From: Alteromonas sp. a30
Lineage (GTDB): Bacteria; Pseudomonadota; Gammaproteobacteria; Enterobacterales; Alteromonadaceae
Length of the DNA stretch: 64,000 nucleotides
Reading direction: 5' to 3'
NCBI RefSeq assembly: GCF_026788005.1
Contig: NZ_JABEPE010000009.1
Span: forward strand, 1-64,000
Below the pieces are notes generated by a model. The model saw nothing but the letters and a program-made list of their open reading frames with translations. It had not been told where the DNA came from and did not search any database. The translations under genes and the position numbers were made by a program. This document shows positions 47,256 to 57,280 of the stretch, piece after piece (positions within the stretch are counted from its first letter, which is position 1; each line of letters begins with the position of its first letter).

Positions 47256-48779
47256 TTGAAGCATTTTGAGCGTCTAATTAGCCTATTACTGGGAGCGAGC
47301 TTAACACTGGCTTATGCTCCCTTTTCGTATTGGTTTATCGCCCCCGTTGCACTGACTACCCAACTTATCTTGTTAAAAAGAACCCAACACAGTGCTTTTA
47401 CACTTGGCTGGGTGTTTGGCATTGGCTGGTTTGGTGCTGGCATTAGCTGGGTACATGTTAGCATCTCACAGTTTGGCGGTATCCCACTGATAGCCTCAGT
47501 CGCCATGATGTTAACTTTATGTGGTTATCTAGCGCTGTATCCTGCCATCGCCTTTTACGTTACCCGCAAATACGTAAATCCCAATCATTGGTATTGGAGC
47601 CTGCCAGCTATTTGGTTTATTACAGAGTGGATAAGAGGATGGTTTCTAACAGGCTTTCCTTGGCTTTCTTTAGGTTATACGCAAACGCTTAGCCCACTCA
47701 ATGCATGGGCCCCGCTAATAGGTGAAACCGGTATCAGCTTATTATTGCTTGGGATCAGTGCTTTTCTCTGTTCGGTTGTCACAACTAACAGGATAACTGC
47801 TGGCCTTAAGAAACCGGCTTTTACCTTGTTTGTCAGTGTCTCGCTTATCTTTGGGTTATCCACACTCATCAAGCAAGTTCATTGGACCCAGCCTACAAAA
47901 GAGAAAACCCGGATTACCATGGTACAAGGCAATATCAAACAAGCCCTTCGCTGGGTACCGGAGCAAGACTTGCCCACCATGAATAAATATTTGTCATTAA
48001 CAGAAGCACATTGGGACGCCGATGTTGTTATCTGGCCAGAAGCTGCCATTCCAAGACTAGAACCACTGGCGAAAACCTACCTAGAAAACCTAGACGCATT
48101 GGCCAAAGAGCACAATACCGGATTAATAACTGGAATTGTTAACTACAATTTTGAAACCCGAGACGCCTACAATACCTTAATGACCCTTGGTCAGGCTGAT
48201 TCTGCTCCATCACAAGACGAGGGAGCCTATTTCTATGGTCATCCTAACCGTTATGAAAAACATCACTTATTACCCATCGGTGAATTTATTCCATTGGAGA
48301 GTTGGATTCGAGGGCTAGCGCCTATTTTCGACTTACCGATGTCATCGTTTTCACGTGGTGACTATGTACAAGCTAACCTAGAGGCTAATGGCATCTACTT
48401 TGCCCCTGCAATCTGTTTTGAAATTGCCTTTCCTGATCAGATTCGAGCTAATTTGAACCATCATACTAATTTCATTATCACTGTTAGTAACGACGCTTGG
48501 TTCGGCCGCTCCCACGGGCCACATCAACACCTCGAAATTGCACAGATGCGAGCTCTGGAGTTCGGCCTTCCTGTGATTCGAGCAACAAATAACGGCATAA
48601 CTGCTTTTATTAATACAAATGGCAGAGTTCAAGCACAAGCTCCACAATTTGAAGATGCGACGTTAACTCAGTCTATTGCATCGACCACAGGCACGACTCC
48701 CTACCGAGCATTAGGTAACTTCCCACTTTGGATTTTCTCCGTCATCGCCCTATTCTTTACGTTTAGACACCGCCAATAA
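47256..48779 (+). CDS. lnt: Apolipoprotein N-acyltransferase
   Basis: 507-residue inner-membrane enzyme that adds the third acyl chain to lipoproteins in the periplasm, needed for sorting by Lol, relevant for BamE encoded nearby. Several N-terminal membrane segments (to about 200) are followed by a nitrilase-like domain: VVIWPEAAIP (Glu), the Lys in NRYEKHHLLPIGEFIP, and the catalytic Cys in FAPAICFEIAFPD. TTG is the only start near the end of corC. Length matches E. coli (512). Confidence 0.96.
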   Translation: MKHFERLISLLLGASLTLAYAPFSYWFIAPVALTTQLILLKRTQHSAFTLGWVFGIGWFGAGISWVHVSISQFGGIPLIASVAMMLTLCGYLALYPAIAFYVTRKYVNPNHWYWSLPAIWFITEWIRGWFLTGFPWLSLGYTQTLSPLNAWAPLIGETGISLLLLGISAFLCSVVTTNRITAGLKKPAFTLFVSVSLIFGLSTLIKQVHWTQPTKEKTRITMVQGNIKQALRWVPEQDLPTMNKYLSLTEAHWDADVVIWPEAAIPRLEPLAKTYLENLDALAKEHNTGLITGIVNYNFETRDAYNTLMTLGQADSAPSQDEGAYFYGHPNRYEKHHLLPIGEFIPLESWIRGLAPIFDLPMSSFSRGDYVQANLEANGIYFAPAICFEIAFPDQIRANLNHHTNFIITVSNDAWFGRSHGPHQHLEIAQMRALEFGLPVIRATNNGITAFINTNGRVQAQAPQFEDATLTQSIASTTGTTPYRALGNFPLWIFSVIALFFTFRHRQ

Positions 48780-48873
48780 AGCGTATTTCGGTATAAATTT
48801 ACGCTCAAATGTTCTATCTTAGGCTTGCGAGTTAGTCAGGAAGCCGTGACAAAAATTAGGGAAGCGTTTGATA

Positions 48874-49866
48874 ATGCTTAAATTTAATTTCAGTAATCTC
48901 CGTAAGAGCCAGCAAACCCCATGGTTCATTATCGATGCCATCATGCTTGGCATGCTAACGATCAACCTATTACTTATTGTTTTCGATTCACTGTTTGATG
49001 TCGTTAGTATTAACGATGCATTACATCAGCACCTTCCTGCAATTGCTGAAGCTTACCAACCCATTCACGATAACTTTCTTCTTATCGACTTAATATTTAT
49101 CAGTATTTTCCTTGTGGAGTTTTTCATCCGTTGGGCAGTTGCCATCAAAGAAAAAGAATATCTACGCTGGTATTTTTTCCCCTTTATCCATTGGTACGAC
49201 CTAGTAGGGTGTATTCCTGTAACAACCGCTCGCGTTTTTAGGTTGTTACGCATCATATCAATACTGCATCGACTGCATAAATATCGCATAGTCGACCTAA
49301 AAGACACCGGTGTTTACCGTTTTTTCCGCTTTTACTACAACGTCTTTATAGAAGAGTTAAGCGACAGAATTGTAGTGAAAGTCTTAAGTGACGTGCAGCA
49401 AGATATTTCCGGTGATTCTGATCTTTTGAACAGGATACAAAGTCAGGTACTTGCGCCACGTAGAGTGGTGTTGCATCATTGGTTATCTTCCTTGGCACTA
49501 CACGTTGGTGATTCAATTGCAGATCAACAAGTTGGAGAGTCAGTAAGAGAGCACATAGCGCTTAGTGTATCTGATGCAGTACGCAATAATGCTCAAGTTC
49601 AAACACTCACGTATCTACCGGTCGTTGGTTCGAGTATCGAAAGACTGTTAGAAACGGCAGTGGCAGACATTGTAGTACAAGCTATTGTTAACATGCTCCA
49701 AGATATGACACCTCAAAGAGTAGGCGACATAATCGATCATGGACTAACGGCGCCTTCTGTTGCAGAGCAAGCGCTGACGCAGGAAGTGTTAGGCATGGTG
49801 AACGAAACAATAGAGCTTGTGAAAGAACATGTCTCTGTACAACAATGGAAGGATAAACTTGATTAG
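48874..49866 (+). CDS. Membrane protein with a voltage-sensor-like fold
   Basis: 330 residues from the ATG at 48874 (AGGGAAG 9 bp upstream). Four N-terminal membrane segments (about 17-40, 66-88, 95-112, 114-130); the fourth is TARVFRLLRIISILHRLHKYR, with spaced Arg like an S4 helix. No pore loop or selectivity filter follows; the C-terminal half (about 150-330) is soluble, with repeated VLSDVQQDISG-like amphipathic helices. It heads an apparent operon with the signalling genes downstream and may sense membrane state, but its function is unknown. Confidence 0.7.
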   Translation: MLKFNFSNLRKSQQTPWFIIDAIMLGMLTINLLLIVFDSLFDVVSINDALHQHLPAIAEAYQPIHDNFLLIDLIFISIFLVEFFIRWAVAIKEKEYLRWYFFPFIHWYDLVGCIPVTTARVFRLLRIISILHRLHKYRIVDLKDTGVYRFFRFYYNVFIEELSDRIVVKVLSDVQQDISGDSDLLNRIQSQVLAPRRVVLHHWLSSLALHVGDSIADQQVGESVREHIALSVSDAVRNNAQVQTLTYLPVVGSSIERLLETAVADIVVQAIVNMLQDMTPQRVGDIIDHGLTAPSVAEQALTQEVLGMVNETIELVKEHVSVQQWKDKLD

Positions 49867-49873
49867 ATTCAAT

Positions 49874-50521
49874 ATGGTACGAGCACTTTTCCGCTCGCAA
49901 CAAAAACCGCATAGGCAATCATCTTGGATGATGGTGCTTTGTGTGTGTGTTTGCTGTCTGACGTTTTCCCCCTTACCAGCCTATAGCGCGGATGGCACAC
50001 TTGATAACCAATCAGGCAGACTCCGAACTGGTCTTAAAATCTTCCGCTCAATGCTCTTAGCCGACCGCGAAATCGGCAAAAAAGTGAACCAAGATGATGA
50101 AACTGACATTGTTTTCATATACCACTCCAACATCTCCAAAGCGAAACACTATGCTCGCTCTTTTGTTCGTATGGGGCGTTTAGAAAATAAAGGTCAAATA
50201 AAAGGCAGTCATGTAAAAGTACACCTTGTTCAACACCTTGATTTGGTTAAGGAAGTTAGCCTAAAGCCGGCTGCCATTTTTTTAGTCGATCCTTTGATTG
50301 AAGATAGGGTCAAAAGTATCGTCGATTACGGTATTGCACACGGCATCATTACCTTTTCACCATACGAAGGCGACGTTGAAAACGGCATTCTTGGTGGGCT
50401 TTTTACGACATCAAGAATCCATCCGTACGTCAATATCAACACTATTGAAAAGTCGAAAGTTCAGATCAAACCCTTTTTCTTAAAAGTTGCGAAAGCCTAT
50501 GTCCCAGACAACATCAAGTAG
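49874..50521 (+). CDS. YfiR-like periplasmic protein
   Basis: About 215 residues. A Cys-rich signal peptide (to about AYSA, residue 39) precedes a domain with a predicted alpha/beta fold ending GGLFTTSRIHPYVNINTI and KPFFLKVAKAYV, like the end of YfiR/DUF4154 proteins, which are periplasmic repressors of diguanylate-cyclase signalling. The start overlaps nothing, and the 3' end overlaps the kinase gene by 23 bp. Pairing with a kinase and a GGDEF regulator supports a role as its periplasmic input. Confidence 0.65.
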   Translation: MVRALFRSQQKPHRQSSWMMVLCVCVCCLTFSPLPAYSADGTLDNQSGRLRTGLKIFRSMLLADREIGKKVNQDDETDIVFIYHSNISKAKHYARSFVRMGRLENKGQIKGSHVKVHLVQHLDLVKEVSLKPAAIFLVDPLIEDRVKSIVDYGIAHGIITFSPYEGDVENGILGGLFTTSRIHPYVNINTIEKSKVQIKPFFLKVAKAYVPDNIK

Positions 50522-53500
50522 GTTAAAAAGTACATCGTATTTCATTAATACGGTATTTTTGGTGCTCACCGTGGCGCTACAAGGGTTATTAACCTCTTAT
50601 TGGTTCCAAGTGCTTGAGCCCGAACTTCGTAATAAAGCCAGTGTTGACGCTAAAATTATGGCTGAGGCCCAATCACTGCGCCTTGCAAGCCTAATTAATC
50701 AAATTCCTGTCGATGAAAACTTCGATCCTATTTACGAAATGATGGATAGGATCATGCTCTACAAAAATAATGAATCTTCGGATGCCATGTATGTGGGGAT
50801 TCACATAGAAATAGATGAAGACTTCTACCCTTCCCTCCCACTCACAGCTGGTACCTTAGACTGTGAAACCTGTTTTCATTCGAATATCGAATTATTCTCC
50901 CCCGACACCTATGAACTCATCGGTTTGGTTCAATTTTGGACATCAGACTCTTTCTACCAAACGGTCGCCAACGATATTCGCAACCAGTTAGCAATTGAAG
51001 GCGCAATTAGTTTACTACTTCTATTAACCGCGTGGGGCTTATCCTTCTACATGCTTCGGACAATGAGCAAAGAAGAAGCACTGCGACGCCTCTCTGAACA
51101 AGCTCTGTATCGAAATCAAAAGAAATACCACCGATTATTGAGCAGCTTGAACCATTACTTTGTGTATACGCGCAACCCCAAAGGCGTGATAACCAGCACC
51201 AGTGACAATGTTTTCACGCTCTTTGGTTATCGAGAAAATGAAATGCAAGAGTTGGTTAACCTGCTAACAAATAACCCTATCAACCAAGTGGCAACACACT
51301 ATTACTCAGGTGCTAGACATCCAGAAGATCAATTAGAGTTTGAAGCAGAAATCTTAGACAAATATGGTAACAAACGCTGGTTATTGCTTTCTGAAGTTAA
51401 CCTTTACGACGAAAGCGGCAATTTTCTCAGTATTGAAGGCTTAGGACGGGATATTACCAAGCAAAAACAAATCGAATCGGCATTACGTGAAGCAAAAGAG
51501 CAAGCGGAAGTAGCAAATCAGGCAAAAGGGCAATTCCTCGCCAACATGAGCCATGAAATACGTACTCCTCTGAATGCCATCATTGGTAATACTTATTTGG
51601 CGCTTAATTCCAATCTTAATCGTAAGCAGCGCGGGCTGATTAAACGTGTCGATAGCTCCGCCCATGTACTGTTAAGTTTGGTCAACGATATTCTTGATAT
51701 TTCAAAAATCGAAGCCGGTAAAATGGAACTTGAATCTATTCCTTTTACCATAGAAGAAATTCTTTCGAATTTATCTAATGTGACCGCTATACAAGCCTCA
51801 AATAAAGGCTTAGATATAATCTACTTTGTTGACCCAAGTATTCCCCAACCTTTAATGGGCGACCCACTCCGTCTAGGACAAATTTTATTAAACTTAGTTA
51901 ACAACGCCATCAAGTTCACTGAGAAGGGCGAGATCCTAGTCTCGATTAAAATTAAATACATAGGCGAAGGCCATATTGAGCTTCAGTTTAGTATTAAAGA
52001 TCAAGGCATCGGCATCGCCGAAGATAAACAAAAGCATCTATTTAGCTCATTTAATCAAGTTGATAACTCAATTACTCGCAAGTACGGCGGAACGGGTTTA
52101 GGTCTGTCGATTTGCGCCAAACTCGTTAACTTAATGGACGGCGAAATTTGGGTCGACAGTGAGTTTGGAAAAGGCAGTACCTTTAGTTTCACCGCCTATT
52201 TAGATCTTGCTCCTGAACAAGTGGCCTATCCTCAACAAGAAGCGGCACAACTGATAGAAGATGGACTAAAAGGTAAACATATCTTTATTGTGGACGACAG
52301 TACCACATCAACCTATGTACTGGCAGAAATGCTACACCACATGGGTTGCCACGTCAGTGTTGCCCATTCAGGCGCAGAGTGCTTGAAAAAGTTGCATGAA
52401 ATAGATGAAACCGTTCATCTCATGATTATCGACTGGAAAATGCCAGAAATGGATGGTGTAGAGCTGATTAAACAAATCAATAGTCAGCGTATTAAGGCTT
52501 CACTTCCAGATTCACAAAAGCACTCTCAACCCGCCATTATCATGCTAACAGCCTATGGTCATAATGAAGACTACATAAAGGAAACACAGGACTTACCCTT
52601 ATCAAGTCAACTTTCCAAACCTGTTACCCAACACAAGCTCTTTGAAGCGATTAACGAAGCCCTATTCGACAAACAAGCTCCTCAAGAAATTGATCATTCT
52701 CCCTGTTTAAATGGTGGCGTCTGCGAAGGCAAAAAGGTCTTACTTGCAGAAGACAACAAACTCAACCAAGAAGTGGTACTTGGCCTCTTAGATGATATTC
52801 ATGTTCAAGTTGTCATTGCCAACAATGGACAAGAAGCCATTACACGAGCGAAAGAACAAAAGTTTGATCTCATATTGATGGATATTCAAATGCCGGAAGT
52901 TGATGGTCTCACCGCGAGCAAAACCTTAATCAATGAACTGAAAGTAACTACCCCAATTATTGCAATGACAGCCCATGCAATGAAGGAAGACAGAGAAAGA
53001 AGCCTGCAAGCAGGTATGGTTGATCATTTAAGTAAACCCATTGATGTCGAACTGTTTTACAGCACCATTGGGAAATATCTATCTGTTAATACCACTGTCG
53101 ATGTTGAAGATAGAAAATCTGAGATAAGTGATCTGCCCTACATAAGAGGCATTAACCTTGAATCCGCTTTAAAGCGGATGGGTTATAAAACGAACTTATT
53201 AGACAGTTTATTAGGCGAGTTCCATCATGACTATGAAACCTTTAATCAAAGGTTCGAAAACTATCATAAATCCAATAATTTAGAAGCGATGCTCCACCAT
53301 ATTCACAAACTCAAAGGTGAAGCAGGTAACATTTCGGCAAACGATATTCACCACCTTGCAGGCAAAATAGAAAGCCAATTACGTTTACACAACCAAGTCA
53401 CAAAAGATGAGCTAAATAGCCTTTTTGAGCAAATGGATAGCTTAATCACGGCCATCAATGAATATTTAAATAGTGCTAAAAAACTAAAAGAATCAAGTAG

Positions 53501-53747
53501 TTTAGAAAAAACAACACAAATTGATACGGAAAATATTATTCCCCTGATTGAACAACTTGAGAATATGCTGCAAACTCAGCAGTTAGATGCAATTGAATTT
53601 GGTGAGACTTTAGTCAACAAAATACCGGATGAGCAATACGGGCCAACCAAACAGACCCTAATTGCCAGTTTAGGACGACTTGATTTTGAAGAAGCAAGTC
53701 AATCCGCCAAAAGGTTAAAGCAAGAAATAGAAGCTGATAGTGCTTAA
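50499..53747 (+). CDS. Hybrid sensor histidine kinase (TM-periplasmic-TM-PAS-HisKA-HATPase-REC-REC-HPt)
   Basis: 1082 residues from the ATG at 50499. TM1 (about 13-34), periplasmic domain (35-162) with a CETC pair at about 122-125, TM2 (168-186), PAS (about 205-320, GRDITKQKQIESALREAKEQ), HisKA with SHEIRTPLNA (H352), HATPase (N box, GTGLGLSI), two receiver domains (phospho-Asp 645 in IIDWKMP and 795 in ILMDIQMP) and an HPt domain (H936 in HIHKLKGEAG). It can run a complete His-Asp-His phosphorelay in one protein. The periplasmic CxxC may sense redox or metal. It is followed by a GGDEF response regulator, its probable target. Confidence 0.93.
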   Translation: MSQTTSSRLKSTSYFINTVFLVLTVALQGLLTSYWFQVLEPELRNKASVDAKIMAEAQSLRLASLINQIPVDENFDPIYEMMDRIMLYKNNESSDAMYVGIHIEIDEDFYPSLPLTAGTLDCETCFHSNIELFSPDTYELIGLVQFWTSDSFYQTVANDIRNQLAIEGAISLLLLLTAWGLSFYMLRTMSKEEALRRLSEQALYRNQKKYHRLLSSLNHYFVYTRNPKGVITSTSDNVFTLFGYRENEMQELVNLLTNNPINQVATHYYSGARHPEDQLEFEAEILDKYGNKRWLLLSEVNLYDESGNFLSIEGLGRDITKQKQIESALREAKEQAEVANQAKGQFLANMSHEIRTPLNAIIGNTYLALNSNLNRKQRGLIKRVDSSAHVLLSLVNDILDISKIEAGKMELESIPFTIEEILSNLSNVTAIQASNKGLDIIYFVDPSIPQPLMGDPLRLGQILLNLVNNAIKFTEKGEILVSIKIKYIGEGHIELQFSIKDQGIGIAEDKQKHLFSSFNQVDNSITRKYGGTGLGLSICAKLVNLMDGEIWVDSEFGKGSTFSFTAYLDLAPEQVAYPQQEAAQLIEDGLKGKHIFIVDDSTTSTYVLAEMLHHMGCHVSVAHSGAECLKKLHEIDETVHLMIIDWKMPEMDGVELIKQINSQRIKASLPDSQKHSQPAIIMLTAYGHNEDYIKETQDLPLSSQLSKPVTQHKLFEAINEALFDKQAPQEIDHSPCLNGGVCEGKKVLLAEDNKLNQEVVLGLLDDIHVQVVIANNGQEAITRAKEQKFDLILMDIQMPEVDGLTASKTLINELKVTTPIIAMTAHAMKEDRERSLQAGMVDHLSKPIDVELFYSTIGKYLSVNTTVDVEDRKSEISDLPYIRGINLESALKRMGYKTNLLDSLLGEFHHDYETFNQRFENYHKSNNLEAMLHHIHKLKGEAGNISANDIHHLAGKIESQLRLHNQVTKDELNSLFEQMDSLITAINEYLNSAKKLKESSSLEKTTQIDTENIIPLIEQLENMLQTQQLDAIEFGETLVNKIPDEQYGPTKQTLIASLGRLDFEEASQSAKRLKQEIEADSA

Positions 53748-53793
53748 TAAACAATAACTCAGTGCAGTAATTACTTGTGACAATGATAAATCG

Positions 53794-54723
53794 GTGCAGC
53801 CGTTGAGTGAAGTGAACGAAAAACAGACGGTTTTGATCGTTGATGATTCTATCAACAATATTAAAACCTTGGGCGAAATCATTCGCACAGAATGCAACAT
53901 CATATTTGCGAGAAGTGGCAAAGAAGCGCTGTCGCTTGCCCAAAAGATGCGCCCAGATCTTATCCTGCTTGATGTAATGATGCCCGAAATGGACGGCTAC
54001 GAAGTCTGTTCTCGCCTTAAAGAAAACAAATTCACCGATATGATCCCTGTCATTTTTGTCACCTCATTGGATAGCGAAGATGACGAACAAAAAGGGTTAG
54101 AGCTCGGTGCTATTGATTACATCGCGAAACCTTTTCACCCTTCAATCGTTAAAATGCGGATCCGCAACCATTTAGAATTGGTACGTTATCGTAATCAACT
54201 TAAGCATTTATCCACCACCGATGGCTTAACCGGTATTGCGAATCGTCGTCGATTTGACGATCAACTGTATATTGAGTGGGGTCGCGCCCTTCGAGAGCAC
54301 GATCCCCTTAGCCTAATCTTCCTCGATATTGATAATTTCAAAAAATACAATGATTACTACGGGCATTTACAAGGTGATGAATGTTTACGCACCATAGCCC
54401 AAACGATTGAGCAATGTTACAAGCGCGAAACCGACATTGTTGCTCGATATGGTGGAGAAGAGTTTGCTATCGTATTGCCAAATACAGATTTGGAAGGCGC
54501 TAAGTCTTGCGCAGACAAATTGGTCGATACCATTCGCGCTCTCGCCCTGCCCCATCCAGAAAATAAGGATTACGGCATCATCACAATTAGTATTGGGCTA
54601 TCGAGTGTTGTACCTAATCCCAACATCACGCCTGAGCAAGTGCTTAATTTTGTTGATGGCTGTATGTATGAAGCAAAGGAAACTGGTCGCAATAAATGTA
54701 TCGCAAGGGCATTTAAAGCTTAA
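53794..54723 (+). CDS. Response regulator with a GGDEF diguanylate-cyclase domain
   Basis: 309 residues. The receiver domain (about 10-125) has phospho-Asp 60 (LLDVMMP) and the switch Lys in DYIAKPF; the GGDEF domain (about 140-305) has the active site RYGGEEFAIV (220-224) and the inhibitory I-site RETD at 211-214, five residues upstream, so it should be an active, product-inhibited c-di-GMP synthase. GTG at 53794 is used as the start (a TTG 9 bp later is the alternative). It lies 46 bp after the kinase and is likely its output. Confidence 0.92.
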   Translation: MQPLSEVNEKQTVLIVDDSINNIKTLGEIIRTECNIIFARSGKEALSLAQKMRPDLILLDVMMPEMDGYEVCSRLKENKFTDMIPVIFVTSLDSEDDEQKGLELGAIDYIAKPFHPSIVKMRIRNHLELVRYRNQLKHLSTTDGLTGIANRRRFDDQLYIEWGRALREHDPLSLIFLDIDNFKKYNDYYGHLQGDECLRTIAQTIEQCYKRETDIVARYGGEEFAIVLPNTDLEGAKSCADKLVDTIRALALPHPENKDYGIITISIGLSSVVPNPNITPEQVLNFVDGCMYEAKETGRNKCIARAFKA

Positions 54724-54992
54724 ATCCCTTAACATACATATTCAGTGGTTTGCTTTGCCCAAAATGCATCCAAAAGACATATTTACATCTTAATCCCGTT
54801 CAATACTTCTTCGCTCATTCAGAAAAATTATATTTTTCAATTACCTAGCGTCACAAGATACAGAAACCTACGAACCACCGCCACAAAAAAGACATTTTTT
54901 TAGCTAATATTTAATTATCCTTATGGTATTTTAAAAATAGCCATGTTAAATTCCCATTTGAGACACTTTTATATCCACAAAGAGGAAACAAC

Positions 54993-55253
54993 ATGAAATT
55001 AAAAAATAAACTTATCCCACTTACATTAAGTGCATTACTTGTATCTCAAGCAACCAGTGCAGGCAGTCACTCTCTTTCCTTTGGTATTCAAGCAGCCAAT
55101 ATTAACAGCGAGAATGCCTCCTTATCATACAACAAGGAAGAGGGAGTTATTGTTGCAAGCGGCAATGGCGAAGGCGTTATTCCTCCTAAGCCAAAATCAA
55201 TTTCACCTGAAGAAAGTTCGGTGTGCTTCCTTGGTTTCTGCCTAAAGCCTTAA
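54993..55253 (+). CDS. Small exported protein of unknown function
   Basis: 86 residues with a strong signal peptide (cleavage near TSAG, about 23) and a mature part of about 63 residues that ends CFLGFCLKP, with a possible disulfide in CxxxxC. AGAGGAA before the ATG is an excellent ribosome-binding site, so the gene is real. It is followed after 18 bp by genes for small membrane proteins, forming a four-gene cluster. I do not recognise it. Confidence 0.7.
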   Translation: MKLKNKLIPLTLSALLVSQATSAGSHSLSFGIQAANINSENASLSYNKEEGVIVASGNGEGVIPPKPKSISPEESSVCFLGFCLKP

Positions 55254-55271
55254 TCTAAGGTTGAAATAATT

Positions 55272-55778
55272 ATGAGCTGGAATGAAGCCGCATTAAGTAT
55301 TGCTAAAAGCTTACCTTATTTATATACATTGCTATTTGTTTTTAGTGTAGGGACAACAAAACATCTCTCATCAGTATCGATTATCGTGGTAATCCTAGCG
55401 CTCGCTGAGTTTTTCTCTGCAACGCTAAATACGCCATTAATTCGTTTCATTTACGATCAGGATGTTGAGTTTGTTCTAAGGGTAGGCTTTTGGGTTATTT
55501 TATGGTCGATTTTCAGCTTTCTTGTGGTACTTATTCTGCAAAAATGCCATGAATGGACCAATACCAGTAAAGGCAAAGAACTCAGAATTGTGCAAGGCGC
55601 ATACGTCATTAGCATCGTATTGCACTTGCTTATGTTCCTCAACCAAATGCTGATACATATGAGTATTTTGGATAGAGTCTACAATTTTGGCATTCCTTTT
55701 ATTAACTTTTCGATAGCAGGATATTTATTACTCCAAGTGCTTTCTCAGGGAGGTTTGAAATGGAGACAGCATGCTTAA
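55272..55778 (+). CDS. Four-to-five-span membrane protein, unknown
   Basis: 168 residues; membrane segments at about 11-28, 33-53, 68-91, 108-130 and 138-157, with a charged cytosolic loop about 92-105. No transporter or enzyme motif is recognised. It overlaps the next gene by 19 bp and follows the small exported protein, so the four genes are probably one operon. Confidence 0.7.
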   Translation: MSWNEAALSIAKSLPYLYTLLFVFSVGTTKHLSSVSIIVVILALAEFFSATLNTPLIRFIYDQDVEFVLRVGFWVILWSIFSFLVVLILQKCHEWTNTSKGKELRIVQGAYVISIVLHLLMFLNQMLIHMSILDRVYNFGIPFINFSIAGYLLLQVLSQGGLKWRQHA

Positions 55779-56041
55779 TCCTTATCTCAATTTTGTTAAG
55801 TTGCCTACTGATGTTAACTTGGCGAATTTTTCAGCGCGATTTTACAGCAGCAAGGAATAAACCAAACATACTCGCTTTTCATGAAGCAATTGTTGAGGGA
55901 GTTATGTTGTCGGAACGATGTCTACTGTCACGCCTATCAGCAAACGACGTTGACGCTTTGTTCCTAGCTCAAGCGGAATTGGAACAATGGGAGCTTAAAA
56001 TCCTGCAACTCACTCGATTCGAGGTTGTCGATTACCCATGA
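55760..56041 (+). CDS. Small single-span membrane protein
   Basis: 93 residues. An N-terminal membrane anchor (about 4-22, LILISILLSCLLMLTW) precedes a helical cytosolic part with AEAIVEG-like spacing and ELEQWELKIL. The start overlaps the preceding membrane-protein gene by 19 bp, and its stop overlaps the next start by 4 bp. Unrecognised. Confidence 0.6.
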   Translation: METACLILISILLSCLLMLTWRIFQRDFTAARNKPNILAFHEAIVEGVMLSERCLLSRLSANDVDALFLAQAELEQWELKILQLTRFEVVDYP

Positions 56042-56265
56042 CGTTAGAAAATCTCGCTGTGTTGAGTATTGTGTACTTATTGTTTCGCATCAGCATTCAT
56101 ACGATCCGACTTTTTCGGCAACCCTACCAAGCCTCACCTCCCGCTCATTTACACGCTAAAAGGCTCATATTTCAACGCAAAGCAATAATAGATAGCGGTA
56201 ATATCAATGCTCAAAAAGCGTGGCTAAAAGAAGCAAAAAATTACTTAAAAATGGATGAGCACTAA
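56038..56265 (+). CDS. Small membrane-associated protein
   Basis: 75 residues with one hydrophobic N-terminal helix (about 6-24) and a basic remainder, ending KNYLKMDEH. It overlaps the upstream gene by 4 bp (ATGA), so translation is coupled. It is the last gene of the cluster and converges with a degenerate flavoprotein gene 25 bp away. Unrecognised. Confidence 0.55.
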   Translation: MTLENLAVLSIVYLLFRISIHTIRLFRQPYQASPPAHLHAKRLIFQRKAIIDSGNINAQKAWLKEAKNYLKMDEH

Positions 56266-56290
56266 AAAATCGTACAAAGAAACAATGTGG

Positions 56291-57280
56291 TTAGCGCACT
56301 TTTATACGCCAATACTCAGCATCGGGAAACCTGTGCTCCATCGCATAATAAAGTCGACGAGCGCCTTGATGCTTATCAAATACCTCTTGCACTGCGGCAT
56401 AATAATCAACGAGGGCAATTGCGCTTTCAGTAGCTTGATGCGTCTTGATTATCGCCTCAGCACCTCTAATGCCACTATACAAGGCAAAGAAAATTCCTTG
56501 CGACGATAACGGGTCAAGACTCAAGATAGCATCCCCAACAGCAATAAAGTCAGAATAGGTTTCCGCTTGTATAAGGCGAGAAACGCTAGCGTCCGCGAGT
56601 AAAATAGGCGCTTGTAATTGCCGTGGCGAAAATGAAACGGGTAAACACGAAGATTGGTTCAACGCCTCTAAAAAGCAATAAACATCAGTTAAGACTTTAG
56701 CCTCTTTCTGTAATGAAAACTTAGCGATCACTCGAATCGAAAGACCTTTCTCGGAATACATGGGTAATCGAGCGCTATACCACCATCCATCTTTTACTGA
56801 TTTTATCCGCGTGACTTTCTCTTTATCGGATGCGTCTGATTCAACCCAAGCTACGGAAGCCATTTGGCGATCCAAATGACACTTTTTCAAACCCAACAAT
56901 TTTGCGACAACGGAAGCTCTTCCTGACGCATCAATAAGATAACGACAAGTCAGTGCCTCTTGCTCGCAACTAACCTGAACATTCCATCCTTGAGAAGTGC
57001 GATTTACAACCGTTATTTTTGCTTCCTTGTGCTCAACTAATCGCGCTAATGTTAATTCAAATAACGCATTGTTAAATGCACGGCGATTAAGGTGCCAACC
57101 GCCTCCTTGGGGGTTTTGAATAGCATCATTTCGAACCCAATTATCACCTCCCCAAGCAGACACATTGCCTCGACAGACATCGTAAGCGTCTGAAGATAAC
57201 CAATGTTCAAAATTAGCAATACCAATACGATCTAAAAGCGGTAATGCTGCACCGGGCAGGGATTCCCCAACAAAAGTCAT
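56291..57280 (-). pseudogene. Flavoprotein lacking its N-terminal FAD-binding motif (LodB/QhpG/halogenase-like)
   Basis: The recognisable protein begins MTFVGESLPGAALPLLDRIGI and continues for about 329 residues with GWHLNRRAFNNALFE, YLIDASGRASVVAKLLG, GWWYSARLP and AVGDAILSLDPLSSQGIF, the family pattern of FAD-dependent halogenases and the LodB/GoxB/QhpG maturases of quinone-cofactor oxidases. In that family a Rossmann GxGxxG of about 40 residues should precede GESL; here it is absent in all frames and the upstream DNA is the terminator of the next gene. No good start is present. Most likely a 5'-truncated pseudogene, with no oxidase partner in view. Confidence 0.7.

Noticed and set aside
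56291-57280. Functional LodB-type maturase for a quinone-cofactor oxidase
   Set aside because: No LodA- or GoxA-like oxidase is in the window, and the FAD-binding part is missing.
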